Positions 61,413 to 64,000 of a stretch of DNA of 64,000 bases are shown one piece after another. How positions within the stretch are numbered: position 1 is the first letter of the stretch; each line of letters begins with the position of its first letter. The notes under the pieces are model-generated. The model was given only the letters and a program-made list of their open reading frames with translations. It was not told the DNA's origin and searched no databases. The stretch comes from Paraburkholderia sp. BCC1886 (GTDB taxonomy: Bacteria > Pseudomonadota > Gammaproteobacteria > Burkholderiales > Burkholderiaceae), in assembly GCF_900996245.1 (NCBI RefSeq), contig NZ_CAAJGK010000040.1:1-64000 (forward strand), written 5' to 3'. A program made the position numbers and the translations under genes.

Positions 61413-62567
61413 TCAGGCCGCCGCGGTTTTACCGGCTTTCTTCGCGTCCATCAAACCGGTAAAGCGGTCGAACAGATAGGCGATGTCGTGCGGACCGGGC
61501 GACGCTTCCGGGTGGCCCTGGAAGCAGAACGCCGGCTTGTCGGTCAGCGCGAAGCCCTGCAGCGTGCCGTCGAACAGCGACACGTGCGTCACCTTCGCAT
61601 TGGCCGGCAGCGTAGCGGCGTCGACCGCGAACCCGTGGTTCTGCGACGTGATGATCACGCGACCGTCGTCGAGGTCCTTCACCGGGTGATTGGCGCCATG
61701 GTGACCGGTCTTCATCTTGAGCGTCTTCGCGCCGAGCGCGAGACCCATGATCTGATGACCGAGACAGATGCCGAACGTCGGAATGCCGCGCTCGATCAAC
61801 TCGCTGGCCGCGCGAATTGCGTAGTCGCACGGTTCCGGGTCGCCCGGGCCGTTCGACAGGAACACGCCGTCGGGATTGAGCGCCAGCGCATCGGCCGCGG
61901 AGGCTTCCGCCGGCAGCACGGTGACCTGGCAGCCGCGCTCGGCGAGCATGCGCAGGATGTTGTACTTCACGCCGTAGTCGAACGCGACCACACGATACTT
62001 AGGCGCGTTCTGCGTGCCGTAGCCGCTACCCAGACGCCATTCGGTCTGGCTCCATTCGTAGCTTTCCTTCGTCGACACGACTTTCGCGAGGTCCATGCCC
62101 GAGAGGCCCGGGAACGAGCGCGCGAGTTCGATGGCTTTCGCTTCGTCGTCCGAACCGGCAAGGATCGCGCCGTTCTGCGCGCCCTTGTCGCGCAGCAGGC
62201 GCGTGAGCTTGCGGGTGTCGAGACCGGCGATGGCCACGACGCCTTCGTCCTTCAGGTATTGCGGGAGCGTGCGCTCCATGCGGAAATTCGACGCGAGAAC
62301 CGGCAGATCGCGAATGATCAGACCGGCGGCATGGACTTTCGTAGCTTCGACGTCTTCGGCGTTCACACCGACGTTACCGATGTGCGGATACGTGAGGGTC
62401 ACGATCTGGCGTGCGTAGCTCGGGTCGGTCAGGATTTCCTGATAGCCGGTGATAGCGGTGTTGAACACGACTTCGCCGATCGTATGCCCAGGGGCGCCGA
62501 TCGAGTAACCACGAAAGACCGTGCCGTCGGCGAGCGCGAGCAGAGCGGGAGAAAATGACGGCAACAC
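61413..62567 (-). CDS. carA: carbamoyl-phosphate synthase small subunit (glutaminase)
   Basis: A 384-residue amidotransferase subunit. The GTG at 62565-62567 has AAGGAG six bases before it; the longer ATG frame (62588) adds seven residues. The class I glutaminase core shows [19 protein letters not shown] (nucleophile Cys), and [10 protein letters not shown] (His and Glu of the triad). It delivers ammonia from glutamine to CarB. The gap to the promoter makes a 5-prime leader of about 270 bases. Confidence 0.97.
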   Translation of the reverse strand: MLPSFSPALLALADGTVFRGYSIGAPGHTIGEVVFNTAITGYQEILTDPSYARQIVTLTYPHIGNVGVNAEDVEATKVHAAGLIIRDLPVLASNFRMERTLPQYLKDEGVVAIAGLDTRKLTRLLRDKGAQNGAILAGSDDEAKAIELARSFPGLSGMDLAKVVSTKESYEWSQTEWRLGSGYGTQNAPKYRVVAFDYGVKYNILRMLAERGCQVTVLPAEASAADALALNPDGVFLSNGPGDPEPCDYAIRAASELIERGIPTFGICLGHQIMGLALGAKTLKMKTGHHGANHPVKDLDDGRVIITSQNHGFAVDAATLPANAKVTHVSLFDGTLQGFALTDKPAFCFQGHPEASPGPHDIAYLFDRFTGLMDAKKAGKTAAA

Positions 62568-62846
62568 GGGAGACTCCTTGGGGAACACCCTGTTGCCGAC
62601 CTGTCTATCCGACTGCGAGCCGCAGCGAAACGCATCGTGATGCGCGCGCAGACTCGCTCGCGTGCTGCCGGTAACGTTGCAAGTGGCGCGATTGGTCCAA
62701 CGGATGGACGGATCGGCTAGGAGCGGCCGGTGCGGGCCAGGTCCCGGCCCGCTGTGGGCCTTCTTGCTACGCCAATGGCGCGCGGCGGATGAACGGTATG
62801 GGAGAGGTAGGCGCTAGGGTGCGGGTTGATAAGCTCAAACCTTGAA

Positions 62847-62876
62847 ATTATAGCGTGAAACCACCTTGCCCGCCAA
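62847..62876 (-). promoter_or_regulatory. promoter of carAB
   Basis: TTGGCG (62876-62871) and TATAAT (62852-62847), read on the minus strand, spaced by 18 bases. The -10 is perfect. The leader of about 270 bases to carA contains GC-rich hairpins, including one at 62735-62755. Confidence 0.7.
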
Positions 62877-63033
62877 ATCCGAGATGGCGTGAAGCGCTGG
62901 GCGCGCCTACCTTCGTGTCGCTCGAAGTCTTGCTGGGCGGGCCTGACGTAGCGGCCGAGGAAAATTTTTCGTCCGCCATTCGGGATAGCGACGGTAAAAA
63001 CGCCTGCGTCCGGGGATCGGCGTCAGGAAGCCC
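62877..63033. other. intergenic region upstream of the carA promoter
   Basis: Between the carA promoter and the MFS stop. I see no gene, and no convincing terminator for the MFS gene. Confidence 0.5.
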
Positions 63034-64000
63034 TCACGCCTCCTGTTCCGCGTGCGTTTGCGCGGCCTGAACGAGCGCGCGGCCGGGCATCACGTACCAG
63101 ATCCCGCTGAAAATCTGCAGCGCGACCAGCACGCCCCAAGCAGTCAGATGCGCAGCGGCCGGGTAATGCCCGGCGCTCGACGGCCAATGCGACAACACGG
63201 CGCCCACGCCAATCTGAAAACCGAAAATCAGCAGAAAGATCAGCAGCGTGAGCGTCGTGTTCACGCGGCCGATCATCTGCGCCGGAAAGCGGCGGGCCAT
63301 CACGGCGTAGCTCAGAATGCCCGAGCCGCCGAACATGCCGTAGGCCGCCCACAGGAGTGCCGCCGGCAGCGGCGCGTTGAACATGATCAGCAGTTGCGTC
63401 ACGACATAGAGCGCCCCGCCGATCCCGCAGAACCCGCGCAACGAGATGCCGCGCCGTTCCAGCGTCCGCGCCGCCCCGCCGAACACGACGCAGCCGGCCA
63501 TCATCGCAAAGCCGAGCACGGACACCAGCGCGGCGGCTTGCGGTGTCGCGAAGCCCTGCACGTCGCGCAACCAGGCGCCGACCCACAACGACTGCATCGC
63601 GTAGAACACGCCTTGTGTAACGACCGGGAACGACGCGATTTTCCAGAACGCCGCGCTGCGCAGAATATCCAGCGTGCCCTTGAACTGCTCGCCGATACTC
63701 GCCTGTCGATGGGTCTGTCCGGCTTCGGGCACGAGTGTCCATTGCGCGAGCGCCACGACGACCGTGAGGATGCCCAGCCCGACGCAGACGGTTCGCCAGT
63801 TGGCGAACGTCAGCACCCACGTCAACGGCGAGCCGACCACCACGCCGCCAAAGCCGCCGATGGCCATGACGAGGCCGTTCATCAGCGGCAGACGGGCCGC
63901 TTCGAAGTGCTGCGCCAGCGCCTTGAACGCGGCGCCGAGACACAGCGACACGCCGACGCCGATCAGCAGGCGCCCCACCATCATCGTGCCGAGGCTATGA
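63034..64000 (-). CDS. MFS transporter, N-terminal part beyond the window
   Basis: At least 322 residues with about nine hydrophobic segments, open to the right edge with no stop or clear start. MVGRLLIGVGVSLCLGAAFKAL and WRTVCVGLGILTVVVALAQW sit where helices 3-6 should be, so about 80 residues are missing. The middle loop (residues about 95-110 of the fragment) is short. The nearest resemblance is to the large MFS group of uncharacterised importers/exporters. No substrate can be named. Confidence 0.8.
   Translation of the reverse strand, partial: HSLGTMMVGRLLIGVGVSLCLGAAFKALAQHFEAARLPLMNGLVMAIGGFGGVVVGSPLTWVLTFANWRTVCVGLGILTVVVALAQWTLVPEAGQTHRQASIGEQFKGTLDILRSAAFWKIASFPVVTQGVFYAMQSLWVGAWLRDVQGFATPQAAALVSVLGFAMMAGCVVFGGAARTLERRGISLRGFCGIGGALYVVTQLLIMFNAPLPAALLWAAYGMFGGSGILSYAVMARRFPAQMIGRVNTTLTLLIFLLIFGFQIGVGAVLSHWPSSAGHYPAAAHLTAWGVLVALQIFSGIWYVMPGRALVQAAQTHAEQEA

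Overview
The window reads as chromosomal DNA of a high-GC betaproteobacterium of the family Burkholderiaceae, most likely Paraburkholderia or Burkholderia. This rests on protein-level resemblance (PhoB/PhoR/PstSCAB, PPK, PPX, FtsH, CarAB, GreA), on the Burkholderia-like gene order, and on an inverted-repeat element at the left edge of a kind I associate with Paraburkholderia genomes. No database search was possible, so the genus is inference.

Layout. 1-600: the first codons of an IS transposase run off the left edge, followed by an imperfect palindrome of about 390 bp. 608-3037: a large lipoprotein with two tandem copies of one domain. 3415-8232: a leftward Nudix - thioesterase - LivHMGF cluster with no substrate-binding protein. 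8300-11100: threonine aldolase and an MFS transporter in DNA rich in short G-rich tandem repeats. 11200-22850: LysR regulator, alaS, a family III CoA-transferase, gamma-glutamyltransferase, glnS, an amino-acid-binding protein, a second Nudix protein and small envelope proteins. 22869-29772: a di-haem cytochrome c peroxidase divergent from an acid phosphatase, then a DUF427 gene, a flavin oxidoreductase with a dedicated EtfBA pair, and tRNA-Arg(UCU). 29888-37800: uppP, a 28-residue membrane protein, an epimerase, an NlpD-like lipoprotein, a Qnr-like pentapeptide protein, DUF2288, a MATE exporter and small proteins. 37906-39627: tRNA-Pro(UGG), sixA and olsB. 39778-50565: ppx and ppk diverge, followed by phoR-phoB-phoU-pstB-pstA-pstC-pstS read leftward. 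50791-62567: the conserved housekeeping block glmM, folP, ftsH, rlmE, yhbY, DUF4149, greA, carB, carA. 63034-64000: a truncated MFS gene.

The unifying theme is phosphate. The whole PhoR/PhoB-Pst-PhoU system, both polyphosphate enzymes, an acid phosphatase and an ornithine-lipid acyltransferase (phosphorus-free membrane lipid) lie within 27 kb. I read candidate PHO boxes (two 7-mers near CTGTCAT at 11-bp spacing) before pstS, before ppk, before olsB, and between the peroxidase and acid phosphatase genes. These suggest one PhoB-controlled phosphate-limitation neighbourhood.

Other points worth a look are a Walker A Lys-to-Arg change in the LivF ATPase, several clustered tandem arrays including sixteen exact GGTTGC units, the 28-residue ORF with a perfect Shine-Dalgarno and its own terminator, a strong terminator serving no recognised gene, and a large stem-loop ahead of greA. 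I did not find a CRISPR array, prophage, rRNA operon or clear defence system.
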